Assembly: GCA_965661765.1 (NCBI GenBank)
Contig: CBFIFE010000023.1
Span: forward strand, 1 to 36,438
Direction of reading: 5' to 3'
DNA: 36,438 nt
Origin: JBMYZL01 sp965661765
Lineage (GTDB): Bacteria > Bacteroidota > Bacteroidia > Flavobacteriales_D > Sanyastnellaceae
The stretch's first letter is position 1, and every line of letters begins with the position of its first letter. Of this stretch, positions 1-8,514 are shown piece by piece. The position numbers and the translations under genes were made by a program. The notes under the pieces were generated by a model that saw only the letters and a program-made list of their open reading frames with translations, had not been told where the DNA came from and ran no database searches.

Positions 1-381
<381 letters not shown>

Positions 382-478
382 AAGTGCAGATTTTTCTACC
401 AGTATGTTCCCATTTGTTGGAACAGACCGGCAAAGGCCGGCCGCGAGGACGCAACCTCGCTCTGACCAACATCCAATT

Positions 479-584
<106 letters not shown>

Positions 585-587
585 CTT

Positions 588-615
588 AGGGCCCCTTCAA
601 AGGGGCCCTTTTTTT
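588..615 (+). terminator. Intrinsic terminator of the rRNA operon
   Basis: A perfect 9-bp stem, AGGGCCCCT (588-596) with AGGGGCCCT (601-609), closes a 4-nt loop and runs into seven T residues. It lies between 5S and the der promoter and separates the two transcription units. Confidence 0.95.
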
Positions 616-626
616 GTGCCTGAAAT

Positions 627-661
627 TTTGCAAGCCATGTGTTGTGGTGAGTGTATTTTTG
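627..661 (+). promoter_or_regulatory. Bacteroidota-type promoter of der
   Basis: TTTG (627-630) and TATTTTTG (654-661) match the -33/-7 consensus TTTG/TAnnTTTG with 23 nt between them. The der ATG is 8 nt after the -7 box, so the mRNA leader would be almost absent. Confidence 0.7.
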
Positions 662-668
662 TTTGATC

Positions 669-1979
669 ATGAAGGATTTGGTAGCAATTGTAGGTCGGCC
701 CAATGTGGGAAAGTCCACCTTGTTCAATCGTTTGACTGAGAGTCGTGATGCCATCACAGATCCGACGAGCGGCACAACGCGAGACAGGAAATATGGTTGG
801 GCTGAATGGATCGGTCGTGCCTTTCAGGTGATTGATACTGGGGGATGGATCCGAAACAGCGACGATGCGTTTGAAGTGGCCATTCGGCGACAGGTGGAAT
901 TGAGTCTGCAAGAGGCGGCGATTGTCTTGTTTGTCGTTGACGCACAAACAGGCGTGACAGACATTGACGAAGACATCGCACGGCTCATTCGGAAGGCCCA
1001 GAAGCCCGTGGTCCTGATGGCCAACAAGGTGGACACGCCTGCACATGAGGTCAATGCACACGAGTTTTACAACTTGGGGCTGGACAGTGAGGTGTTTCCT
1101 GTTTCAGCAAGCAATGGACATGGGACAGGGGAAATGTTGGATGCCCTGGTTGCTTTGTTGCCGGATGAGGAGAATGATGGTCGGGTGGAAGGAATTCCCC
1201 GCTTCGCCATTGTAGGACGGCCGAATGTGGGCAAGAGCACCTTGATCAATACGTTGTTGGGAGAGGAGAGGAACATTGTCACTGATATTGCGGGCACGAC
1301 CCGCGACAGCGTTCATACAAGGTTCAATTTGTACGGATTTGATGTGGAGCTCGTCGATACAGCAGGTTTGAGAAAGCGAAAGCAAGTTGAAGATCAGCTG
1401 GAATTTTACAGCACTTTGCGCACGATGAAGAGCATAGATGAGAGCGACGTTTGCATGCTTCTCATTGATGCGCAGCAGGGAATGGAGCGTCAGGACCTGC
1501 ACATTTTTTGGCAAGTTGCTCAGAGTTATCGAGGGATTGTGATATTGGTGAACAAGTGGGACATGATTGAGAAGGACCACTCCACCATGATGAAAATGGA
1601 GGAAGCCATTCGCGAGCGCATATCCCCTTTTGTGGATGTTCCCATTGTGTTTACCTCCAACACCACCAAGCAGCGCATCCTCAAAGCCTTTGAGGCGGCG
1701 ATGACCGTTTACCAGAATCGCGGACAAAAAGTTCCCACGAGCGAACTCAATGATTTTTTGCTGCCCATCATTGAAAATCAGCCGCCACCGATGTACAAGG
1801 GCAAGATGGTCCGCATCAAGTACATCACTCAGATTCCAAGCCAAACACCGTCATTTGCCTTTTACTGCAACCTGCCTCAGTATGTGAAGGCACCTTACAT
1901 GCGGTTTTTGGAAAATCACCTTCGTGATCGGTATGATTTTTCTGGCGTGAGTTTGCGATTATTCTTTAGAAAGAAGTAA
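669..1979 (+). CDS. der: Ribosome-assembly GTPase Der (EngA)
   Basis: This is a 436-residue GTPase with two tandem G domains, used in late maturation of the 50S subunit. The first P-loop, GRPNVGKS, is at residues 9-16 and a second copy of the same motif is near residue 182. DTAG-type and NKxD motifs (NKVD, NKWD) occur in both halves, and a KH-like domain fills roughly the last 85 residues. The length is normal for the family. The ATG at 669 is preferred over an in-frame GTG at 651 because it puts the P-loop at the usual distance and lies just after the -7 promoter box. Its last 21 bases overlap the convergent SulP gene. Its place directly after an rRNA operon fits its role in ribosome assembly. 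Confidence 0.97.
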   Translation: MKDLVAIVGRPNVGKSTLFNRLTESRDAITDPTSGTTRDRKYGWAEWIGRAFQVIDTGGWIRNSDDAFEVAIRRQVELSLQEAAIVLFVVDAQTGVTDIDEDIARLIRKAQKPVVLMANKVDTPAHEVNAHEFYNLGLDSEVFPVSASNGHGTGEMLDALVALLPDEENDGRVEGIPRFAIVGRPNVGKSTLINTLLGEERNIVTDIAGTTRDSVHTRFNLYGFDVELVDTAGLRKRKQVEDQLEFYSTLRTMKSIDESDVCMLLIDAQQGMERQDLHIFWQVAQSYRGIVILVNKWDMIEKDHSTMMKMEEAIRERISPFVDVPIVFTSNTTKQRILKAFEAAMTVYQNRGQKVPTSELNDFLLPIIENQPPPMYKGKMVRIKYITQIPSQTPSFAFYCNLPQYVKAPYMRFLENHLRDRYDFSGVSLRLFFRKK

Positions 1980-3527
1980 GGCACGCTTGAAGCTCGCGAG
2001 GGGGGTGGACAGCTTGTCGGAGGAAGACGGCCTGAGGTAGGTGAGATCGATTCCATCTTCGCTGGCGCGTTGTTTGAAGTCGTCAATGATTTCCTCGACA
2101 TCCATGTCGATGCGTTGGGTATGGGTTGCATCGATGACAATTTTTCCATGGTTCGGGATGGAGGCCAGTGCTTCTCGGATGCCCGCCTTGTGCAAGAAGG
2201 TGACGTCGGTCGGAAGGACCAGTGTTGATGTCTTGGTTTCGGGATCGATGGAATATTGGACAAATGGTCTGTTGTAATGATCCAGCAGAATGGCCACGAT
2301 AGATGCCGCCAGGCCAATGCCAATTCCAATGAGCAAGTCCGTGAAGATAATGGCCAAAACCGTGATCAAATAAGGAGCGAATTGCCGCTTGCCTTTTGTT
2401 GCCATCGCTTTGAATTGGCTGGGCTTGGCCAATTTGTATCCCACCACGAGAAGGATCGCTGCGAGACTCGACAGCGGAATCATGTTCAAGAGATTGGGCA
2501 AGGCGAGCACGCTGATGAGGAGGAGAAAGCCGTGCAGGATGGCGCTGAGCTTGGTAACGCCGCCGCTCTGAATGTTCGCCGAGCTTCGAACGATGACCTG
2601 GGTCAATGGGAGGCCGCCGATGAAACCGCTGATGGTGTTTCCAATGCCTTGGGCGACCAATTCCCGATTCGTCGGTGTGACGCGTTTGTGTGGGTCAAGT
2701 TTGTCGGTTGCCTCAACGCAAAGGAGGGTTTCCAAGCTCGCCACAATGGCCAGCGTTGCGCCAAGAATGAGGATTTCACCAGAGAAGACCATGGAGAAAT
2801 CCGGGAATCTGACCAAAGAAGCGATGCCATCGGTCATTTCAGGAATGGTCACGAGATGTTCCTGCGAAAGCCCCCAGGAAGTGCCTTGACCCAAGGTTTG
2901 GATGAGGATTCCTGAGGCGACGGCGAGGAGTGAACCAGGGACGAGTTTGGCCCAAGCGCTTTGCTTGATCAACGGCAATTCCCACAAGAGCAAAATGGAC
3001 AACGAGACGGCTGCAATCACCATGGCCAATGGTTCAAAGAGGCTGAATGCATGTCCGAGTTCTGAGAACGTATTGTATCCGTCGGATTGTAAGAACTCCA
3101 ATTCCCCTTCAGGGTCGGCATCATAGCCCACGGCATGAGGCAACTGCTTGAGGAAAATGATGATGCCAATGGCAGTCAGCATGCCTTGGATGACGGCTGA
3201 AGGAAAGTAAAGGCCGATGACCCCGGCGCGGAGAATGCCAAGCACGGCTTGGAAGATTCCTGCCACAACGACGGCGCTCAAGAAAATCTCGAACGTCGGC
3301 AAGCTGTCGATGCCATTGAGAACGATGACTGTCAAGCCAGCCGCAGGACCGGACACCCCCAAGGGGGACTGAGAAAGGACGCCGACCACAATGCCACCGA
3401 TGATTCCTGCAATGATGCCAGACAAGGGCGGCGCTCCAGAAGCCAAGGCAATGCCGAGGCATAGCGGCAGTGCCACAAAAAACACAACGACGGAGGCAGG
3501 AAGGTCTTGTTTCAGATGCTTGAACAT
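1959..3527 (-). CDS. SulP-family anion transporter (BicA-like) with STAS domain
   Basis: This is a 522-residue membrane protein of the SLC26/SulP family. The N-terminus (MFKHLKQDLPASVVVFFVAL, then PLCLGIALASGAP) carries the family signature just before and within the first membrane segment. Many hydrophobic helices follow, and a cytoplasmic STAS domain fills about residues 424-522. SulP proteins carry sulfate, bicarbonate or other anions. The beta-carbonic anhydrase immediately upstream, the LysR gene and the SbtA-like gene nearby favour bicarbonate, as in BicA; this is inference from context. The ATG at 3527 is used because translation from further upstream gives low-complexity sequence unlike the family. 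The gene lies 224 nt after the carbonic anhydrase stop, and its 3' end overlaps der by 21 bp. Confidence 0.9.
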   Translation of the reverse strand: MFKHLKQDLPASVVVFFVALPLCLGIALASGAPPLSGIIAGIIGGIVVGVLSQSPLGVSGPAAGLTVIVLNGIDSLPTFEIFLSAVVVAGIFQAVLGILRAGVIGLYFPSAVIQGMLTAIGIIIFLKQLPHAVGYDADPEGELEFLQSDGYNTFSELGHAFSLFEPLAMVIAAVSLSILLLWELPLIKQSAWAKLVPGSLLAVASGILIQTLGQGTSWGLSQEHLVTIPEMTDGIASLVRFPDFSMVFSGEILILGATLAIVASLETLLCVEATDKLDPHKRVTPTNRELVAQGIGNTISGFIGGLPLTQVIVRSSANIQSGGVTKLSAILHGFLLLISVLALPNLLNMIPLSSLAAILLVVGYKLAKPSQFKAMATKGKRQFAPYLITVLAIIFTDLLIGIGIGLAASIVAILLDHYNRPFVQYSIDPETKTSTLVLPTDVTFLHKAGIREALASIPNHGKIVIDATHTQRIDMDVEEIIDDFKQRASEDGIDLTYLRPSSSDKLSTPLASFKRALLLSKE

Positions 3528-3751
3528 GGGATGCGATGGATGGGGCGCGACGAGGCGAGGGACAGAAATGTTTCGGTTGTTGTGGACGGAAAAATGGGCG
3601 AGCCTCCGATTGTGGAAACTTGGGTTGTGTCTGTGACGAATTTGGCATGAGGACAATCCACGAACCCCGCCATTGAGAGCAAGCAAAAAATGACAGCCGC
3701 ATGGGCCCTTGACTGAATTTGCCGAATCGTGCTGATGGTCTCGCCCAACAT

Positions 3752-4438
3752 TCAGGGGAGGCTTGGCAAGGGCATGGTCAGGTGCTTCGGGGGTGTGCGA
3801 AAATTGACCATCCCGGTGTCGACATGATAGACAGCACCTGCGATGGCAATGTCTCCTGCATCCTCCAAGTTCCGAAGTGTTTCGCTCTCTGCGCGGATGC
3901 GGCCGATGACGTGGTCAACGTTCGCATGAACGCAATAATTGATGTTTTCCGCGGAGGGGGCATTGCCCTTCAACGCTTTTGTTGCCGATACAGCCGGTTG
4001 CAAGCGTTTCAAGAGTCCAGTGATGTGGTCGTCCTCGAGCCCATCCCACGCCCCCTTGACCGCACCGCATTGGGTGTGGCCCAGCACCAAAATCACCTTC
4101 GCCCCGGCGTACTTGCAAGCGTATTCCAAACTGCCGAGCACGTCGTCATTCACAGTATTGCCAGCGAGCCTTGCCACAAACATATCGCCGAAGGCCGCAT
4201 CGAAGACCTCTTCAACAGGAACGCGGGAGTCGATGCAGCCCAGCACTGCGGCATAGGGGAATTGTCCCATTGCTGCATCTGCCAGCAAATTGCCACGACC
4301 CCGGCGATGGGTCATCTGTTGCCGGAAGCGATTGTAGCCGTTGACAAGGAGCCGGAAAGCCTGTTCTGGGGTGAGGTCTGCTTGGAATGCTTGGTCAATG
4401 GCGCCTTGAAGGGCCAAATACGCAGGGGTTTTGGGCAT
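3752..4438 (-). CDS. Beta-class carbonic anhydrase
   Basis: This 228-residue enzyme interconverts CO2 and bicarbonate in the cytoplasm. The zinc site is visible: CIDSR at residues 68-72 (Cys68, with the Asp70/Arg72 dyad) and HTQCG at 121-125 (His121, Cys124). Length and motif spacing are typical of beta-carbonic anhydrases of the Can type. It is the first gene after the divergent promoter region shared with the LysR regulator and is followed on the same strand by the SulP transporter. Import of bicarbonate and interconversion with CO2 are therefore probably expressed together. A candidate -7 box, TAAATTCG (complement of 4461-4468, one mismatch), and a LysR-type dyad lie upstream of the start. 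Confidence 0.95.
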   Translation of the reverse strand: MPKTPAYLALQGAIDQAFQADLTPEQAFRLLVNGYNRFRQQMTHRRGRGNLLADAAMGQFPYAAVLGCIDSRVPVEEVFDAAFGDMFVARLAGNTVNDDVLGSLEYACKYAGAKVILVLGHTQCGAVKGAWDGLEDDHITGLLKRLQPAVSATKALKGNAPSAENINYCVHANVDHVIGRIRAESETLRNLEDAGDIAIAGAVYHVDTGMVNFRTPPKHLTMPLPSLP

Positions 4439-4474
4439 GGGTCGTCTGATCTCGGAGTTCCGAATTTAGACAAT

Positions 4475-4489
4475 TTATCTTGAGTATAA
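4475..4489. promoter_or_regulatory. Candidate LysR-type operator between carbonic anhydrase and its regulator
   Basis: TTATCTTGAGTATAA has dyad arms TTAT/ATAA and contains a T-N11-A motif, the general LysR binding pattern. It lies in the 114-bp divergent gap, about 7 bp upstream of the candidate -7 box for the carbonic anhydrase gene and just before TAATGTTG (4491-4498), a possible -7 box for the regulator. Binding here could control both directions. It is based on sequence pattern only. Confidence 0.45.
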
Positions 4490-4552
4490 ATAATGTTGAT
4501 GATGAGGGCTCGGCTTTTGAGAACAGATTTGGCCTCCTGTTGTTCCCCAACC

Positions 4553-5521
4553 ATGCAGTTCACCCTTCATCAATTGCGCGTTTTTGTTGCTGTCGCCGAA
4601 TCAGGCAGCGTGACCCGAGCCGCTGAGGCCTTGCACCTTACCCAGCCCGCGGCCTCTGTGCAATTGCGCAATTTCCAGCAGTGCTTTGATGGACCTCTGG
4701 TCGAGTGGGCAGGGCGCACGATGCACTTGACCGATTTGGGGCGACGGGTGCTGCACAGTGCAAAAGAGATGTTGATGGAGGCCGAGCGCATGCAAGCCCA
4801 GACGAACGCCAGTCGCGGCGAATGGACGGGCAAGATCTCCATTGCCTCCGTCTCCACGGGCAAATACCTGTTGCCTCGCTTTCTCCGAGATTTCAACGCG
4901 CAACACCCGCACGTTGCTTTCGAATTGGAAGTCACGAATCGTCAAAAAGTCCTTGCGGCCTTGGCCGCTGGCCAAATTGATTACGCCTTTGTCAGTTTGC
5001 CACCAGATCGGCTGCAGGTTCACTCGGTCAAACTTTTGCCGAATCGTCTGCATTGGGTGGCGCCCGCGGACTGGCAAATGCCCACGGACGATGGGGAGGC
5101 ACTCACCTCTTGGCTTGCAGATTCTGCTTTGATTTTTCGGGAGTCAGGATCTGGGACGAGGCACGTGATGGGGAATGCCTTGCGGGCGAGGGGAATCGCC
5201 ACGCAGCCACTGCTCGAGTTGGCCACAAATGAAGCCGTCAAGCAGGCTGTTGTCGCGGGAATGGGCATCAGTTTGATGGCGGAGGCCGGCTTTCAATCCG
5301 AATTGAGGTTGGGCCTGTTGCAATCCAGGCCGATTGCTTGGGATGGCGTTTCGCAATGGCAATTGATTCGTTTGGAGACCAAACCCTTGACGCCCTTGCG
5401 GGATCGGTTCGAGTCACAGTTGTCCGCGCGTGCGCACCTCTTGGCACAACGGTATTTTCCGTTCGCTTCATCGCTGCGCCCCATCGGTGACGAACCTGAA
5501 GGAGGCTTCAGCCCAAAATGA
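4553..5521 (+). CDS. LysR-family regulator, CbbR/CmpR-like
   Basis: This 322-residue regulator has an N-terminal winged helix-turn-helix (MQFTLHQLRVFVAVAESGSV, then TRAAEALHLTQPAASVQLR) and a substrate-binding-like effector domain from about residue 90. The helix-turn-helix wording closely resembles CbbR/CmpR proteins, which control carbon fixation and bicarbonate uptake in autotrophs. Upstream in-frame start codons exist from 4493, but the ATG at 4553 gives the family-typical N-terminus. It is divergent from the carbonic anhydrase-SulP pair and convergent with the SbtA-like gene, overlapping the latter by 14 bp. Control of one or both carbon units is inferred from position. Confidence 0.92.
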   Translation: MQFTLHQLRVFVAVAESGSVTRAAEALHLTQPAASVQLRNFQQCFDGPLVEWAGRTMHLTDLGRRVLHSAKEMLMEAERMQAQTNASRGEWTGKISIASVSTGKYLLPRFLRDFNAQHPHVAFELEVTNRQKVLAALAAGQIDYAFVSLPPDRLQVHSVKLLPNRLHWVAPADWQMPTDDGEALTSWLADSALIFRESGSGTRHVMGNALRARGIATQPLLELATNEAVKQAVVAGMGISLMAEAGFQSELRLGLLQSRPIAWDGVSQWQLIRLETKPLTPLRDRFESQLSARAHLLAQRYFPFASSLRPIGDEPEGGFSPK

Positions 5522-6476
5522 TGGACCAATACAGCGGGAATCCCAAGGTGATGTTGACCGGAAAGGTGACCGCCAACGCCATGGGGATGTAGAGCCCCGG
5601 GTTCGCCTTTGGGGCCGCCAACCGCATGGCGGCAGGAACCGCAATGTAGGAAGCGCTGGCCCCCAAAATGGCGAACAAAAAGCGGTCACCGGGGCTTTCC
5701 GTGATGAAGGATGACAGAAAGGACACCACCGTGCCGTTGAACAACGGAAGGACAAGGGCCAGTCCCGGAGCTGAGATGCCGTGCTTGACAAAAGCCTTGA
5801 GCTCTCGGCCGCTCACGATGCCCATGTCGAGCAGGAAAATCGCGAGGAAGCCCTTGAAAATGTCGGTGGTGAAGGGTTTGATGCCTTCGGCCTGTGCATC
5901 GCTGGCGAGCATGCCGATCACCAGACTGCCGATGATGATCACGACGCTTCCATTCGTCAAGGCATGGTGCAGGACTTTCCGGATTTGGCTGGGCGATGAC
6001 CCCACCCGTGGCTCGGAGGAAAAACGCTCCTTGAGGAGAACGCCCACGACAATCGCTGGCGCTTCCATCAGGGCCATGACCGCGACAAGATGGCCGTGAA
6101 AGGGCTCGTTTTGAATTTCGAGGAAGGCTGTTGCCGTCACAAAGGTCACGGCGCTGATGGAGCCATAGGCCGCAGCGATGGCACCAGCGTTTTCGGAGCC
6201 GAATTTGGCCCGCGCAATGGGAAACACCATCAATGGAATGCCCATCGCCAGTGAAATCCCAAAGGCCATGCCCAGGAACATTTCCCGATCCATCTCGCCA
6301 TGGACCATCTCCTGCCCACCTTCAAATCCTATGGAAAACAGGAGATACAGCGCGATGAACTTCGATGAAGTCTTGGGAATTTCCAGGTCACTTCGGAGTT
6401 GGACGGCGAGGATGCCCAGCAGGAAAAAGAGGAGGGCTGGGTTCGTGAGGTTCTCCAGGAGAAGGTCGAGGTTCAT
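5508..6476 (-). CDS. sbtA: SbtA-like sodium-dependent bicarbonate transporter
   Basis: This 322-residue membrane protein resembles the SbtA/DUF897 family: about ten hydrophobic segments in two repeat halves, an N-terminus MNLDLLLENLTNPALLFFLL, and glycine-rich stretches such as AAAYGSISAVTFVTA and ILGASASYIAVPAAMR. In cyanobacteria SbtA imports bicarbonate with sodium and is inhibited by the PII-like protein SbtB. No SbtB gene is seen in this window. The start codon overlaps the stop of the upstream sua5-like gene (ATGA, 6473-6476), so translation is probably coupled. The 3' end overlaps the convergent LysR gene by 14 bp. The family call is firm; the substrate rests on family knowledge and on the carbonic anhydrase, SulP and LysR neighbours. 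Confidence 0.88.
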   Translation of the reverse strand: MNLDLLLENLTNPALLFFLLGILAVQLRSDLEIPKTSSKFIALYLLFSIGFEGGQEMVHGEMDREMFLGMAFGISLAMGIPLMVFPIARAKFGSENAGAIAAAYGSISAVTFVTATAFLEIQNEPFHGHLVAVMALMEAPAIVVGVLLKERFSSEPRVGSSPSQIRKVLHHALTNGSVVIIIGSLVIGMLASDAQAEGIKPFTTDIFKGFLAIFLLDMGIVSGRELKAFVKHGISAPGLALVLPLFNGTVVSFLSSFITESPGDRFLFAILGASASYIAVPAAMRLAAPKANPGLYIPMALAVTFPVNITLGFPLYWSIILG

Positions 6477-7438
6477 GGCGTCGGAATTCGCTGGCTGGCC
6501 CGTTGGATGCGTTCGTTGAGTGCAATGCCAATGCCACGGTGGGGGAATGGCTGAATGCGAATGCACTCCAGCCCCAGGCCGTCCAAAACAATCATGGCGT
6601 CGTACAGCTCGCGGGCGGCGTCTTCGAGGCGATTGCGGGTGGAAATCGGCCGGTGAATGGTTTGGGGAGGGATGGCCAAATCCAATCCCCGCCACGTCAC
6701 CCATCCTTCCCGAGCGGATGCGTGGGCGCTTTCGAAGCCCCCAATCGCGACGGGCGTATGCGGGGCGTAGTGATGGGGGAGCATGCCAGGGGCAACCGGG
6801 GCTGCACCCGAGGCGATGGGGGTCAAAGGGGCATCGAGCACTCGTTCGATGGCAGTGGCGCCGATGGCTCCGGGCCGATAGAGTCGCCATGTTCCGTCTT
6901 CTTCCCATCCCACAATCGTGGACTCGATGCCCACCTCGCAAGGGCCGCCATCGAAGACATAGGCCAATTCTTCACCGTACGCGTTCGCCACATGGCCCGC
7001 TTGGGTAGGGCTGACATATCCGGAGCGGTTGGCGCTTGGGGCGGCCAAGGGGACCCCCGTGCTTTTGATGATTTTCCGAAAGACGGGATGGGCTGGCACG
7101 CGCACGCCCACACGGGGCAAATTTGCAGCAACCGCGGGGGAGGCCTTGGGTCCTCTGGGGAGCAAGAGGGTGAGGGGGCCTGGCCAAAATGATTTGGCCA
7201 ATCGCTCAGCCTCCTCTGGCATCCGGGCCACCCAACCCCGCATGGACGACAATTCGTCGAAATGCAGGATCAGCGGGTTGTTCGATGGGCGTCCCTTGAT
7301 TCGGTAAATTTCTTCGATGGCTTGGGGGTCGTCAGCACGCGCTGCCAACCCATAAACGGTCTCCGTCGGCAGCGCAACGCAGCGTCCTGCCTTCAAAAGC
7401 GCCACTGCAGTCCGAACATCATTGCCGCATGCTGCCAT
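6473..7438 (-). CDS. tsaC: Threonylcarbamoyl-AMP synthase, Sua5 type
   Basis: This 321-residue enzyme makes threonylcarbamoyl-AMP from threonine, ATP and bicarbonate, the first step of the t6A modification in ANN-decoding tRNAs. The YrdC domain occupies about residues 8-200 with the signatures PTETVYGLAARA, IKGRPSNNPL and PSANRSG. The linker PGMLPHHYAPHTP and a C-terminal Sua5 domain follow, which marks the long Sua5 form rather than short TsaC. A -7-like box GAACTTTG (complement of 7443-7450) lies only 4 nt before the ATG. It overlaps the bicarbonate transporter gene by 4 nt, and bicarbonate is a substrate of this enzyme, so the pairing may be functional. It lies 122 nt after metF. Confidence 0.95.
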   Translation of the reverse strand: MAACGNDVRTAVALLKAGRCVALPTETVYGLAARADDPQAIEEIYRIKGRPSNNPLILHFDELSSMRGWVARMPEEAERLAKSFWPGPLTLLLPRGPKASPAVAANLPRVGVRVPAHPVFRKIIKSTGVPLAAPSANRSGYVSPTQAGHVANAYGEELAYVFDGGPCEVGIESTIVGWEEDGTWRLYRPGAIGATAIERVLDAPLTPIASGAAPVAPGMLPHHYAPHTPVAIGGFESAHASAREGWVTWRGLDLAIPPQTIHRPISTRNRLEDAARELYDAMIVLDGLGLECIRIQPFPHRGIGIALNERIQRASQRIPTP

Positions 7439-7524
7439 GGGTCAAAGTTCTGGCCCGGTCCACCTTTTCGATGATTGAATGGCTCAATCCTTGCCATAAA
7501 GGGAGTTTATCGAATCGATGGGCA

Positions 7525-7548
7525 CCAGCCAGCCAGCCAGCCAGCCAG
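7525..7548. repeat. Tetranucleotide microsatellite (CCAG)6
   Basis: Six perfect CCAG copies lie in the 122-bp gap between the metF stop and the sua5-like start. A 6-bp inverted repeat, GATTGA/TCAATC (7473-7489), lies nearby. A tract of this kind can change length by slippage; here it would alter spacing, not a reading frame. Confidence 0.9.
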
Positions 7549-7560
7549 TCAGGATGCCAC

Positions 7561-8514
7561 TCAGAACACCGCTCGGGCGATGCTTGCTGTCGGTTCCGCC
7601 CGCCCCATGGTGTAGAAGTGGAGCGCGGGGACTTCAGCCGCTTTCAATTCTCTTGCCTGTTGGATGCACCATTCGATGCCGATGGCCTTGACGGCGTCGT
7701 TGTCTTTTGCGGCATCGACTGCCTGAACCAACTCATCGGGCAGGTTCACGTGGAAATTCTGCGGGAGCAATTGCAATTGGGACTTTGTGGTCAGCGGCTT
7801 GAGCCCTGGAATGATGGGCACCATGATCCCTTCTGCCCGACAGGCGGCGACAAACCGAAAAAATGCTTGGTTGTCGAAGAACATTTGGGTCACAACATAT
7901 TCCGCTCCGTCTTCGACTTTTCGCTTGAGCCAGCGGAGGTCACTGGCCAAATTCGGCGCTTCAAAATGCTTCTCAGGATACCCCGCCACGCCGATGCAGA
8001 AATCCGTGGCGTTCGTGTTCCGCAAATCTGGGTCGAGGTAGCGGCCGCGGTTCATGTCGGCGATTTGGTTCAACAAATCAATCGCAAACGCGTGCCCATC
8101 GGCCTCTGCCTTGAACCGGCCCTCCGACCGAATCGGATCCCCGCGAAGCACCAGCACGTTGTCGACCCCCACAAAATCGAGGTCAATCAGTGCATTCTCC
8201 GTCTCCTCCTTCGTGAACCCGCCGCAAATGATGTGCGGCACAGCATCGAGGTTGTATTTGTGGCTGATGGCCGAGCAAATCCCTACGGTTCCCGGCCGTT
8301 TGCGCACCGTTCGCTTTTCGAGCAACCCGGCTTTCACCTCGCGGTAGACGTATTCCTCTCGGTGGTAGGTCACGTCGACAAAGGATGGCGAAAACTCCAG
8401 CAGCCGTTCGACAGTGGCGTGGATTTGGCCGATGTTTTCGCCCTTCAGGGGCGGCAAGAGTTCGAAGCTGAACAAGGTGTCCTTGGCTTCGGCGAGGTGT
8501 TGTGTGATTTTCAT
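7561..8514 (-). CDS. metF: 5,10-methylenetetrahydrofolate reductase
   Basis: This 317-residue flavoenzyme reduces methylene-THF to methyl-THF, the methyl donor for methionine synthase. Recognisable stretches are FSFELLPPLKGENI near the start, the central LRGDP, and the family block EDGAEYVVTQMFFDN. The length is slightly above the E. coli enzyme (296 residues). The ATG at 8514 overlaps the metH2 stop in an ATGA junction (8511-8514), so it is the third gene of the metH1-metH2-metF operon and should fall under the upstream SAM-I riboswitch. An upstream in-frame start exists but only adds non-conserved residues inside metH2. Confidence 0.96.
   Translation of the reverse strand: MKITQHLAEAKDTLFSFELLPPLKGENIGQIHATVERLLEFSPSFVDVTYHREEYVYREVKAGLLEKRTVRKRPGTVGICSAISHKYNLDAVPHIICGGFTKEETENALIDLDFVGVDNVLVLRGDPIRSEGRFKAEADGHAFAIDLLNQIADMNRGRYLDPDLRNTNATDFCIGVAGYPEKHFEAPNLASDLRWLKRKVEDGAEYVVTQMFFDNQAFFRFVAACRAEGIMVPIIPGLKPLTTKSQLQLLPQNFHVNLPDELVQAVDAAKDNDAVKAIGIEWCIQQARELKAAEVPALHFYTMGRAEPTASIARAVF

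Noticed and set aside
384..478. tRNA in the 23S-5S spacer
   Set aside because: No cloverleaf or TTCGA-type T-loop can be drawn in the 95-nt spacer.
3512..3751. 79-codon open frame between carbonic anhydrase and the SulP gene, starting one base after the carbonic anhydrase stop
   Set aside because: Spacing is suggestive, but the translation is a compositional mix with no family, and it ends inside the SulP start region; better read as a 224-nt intergenic gap.
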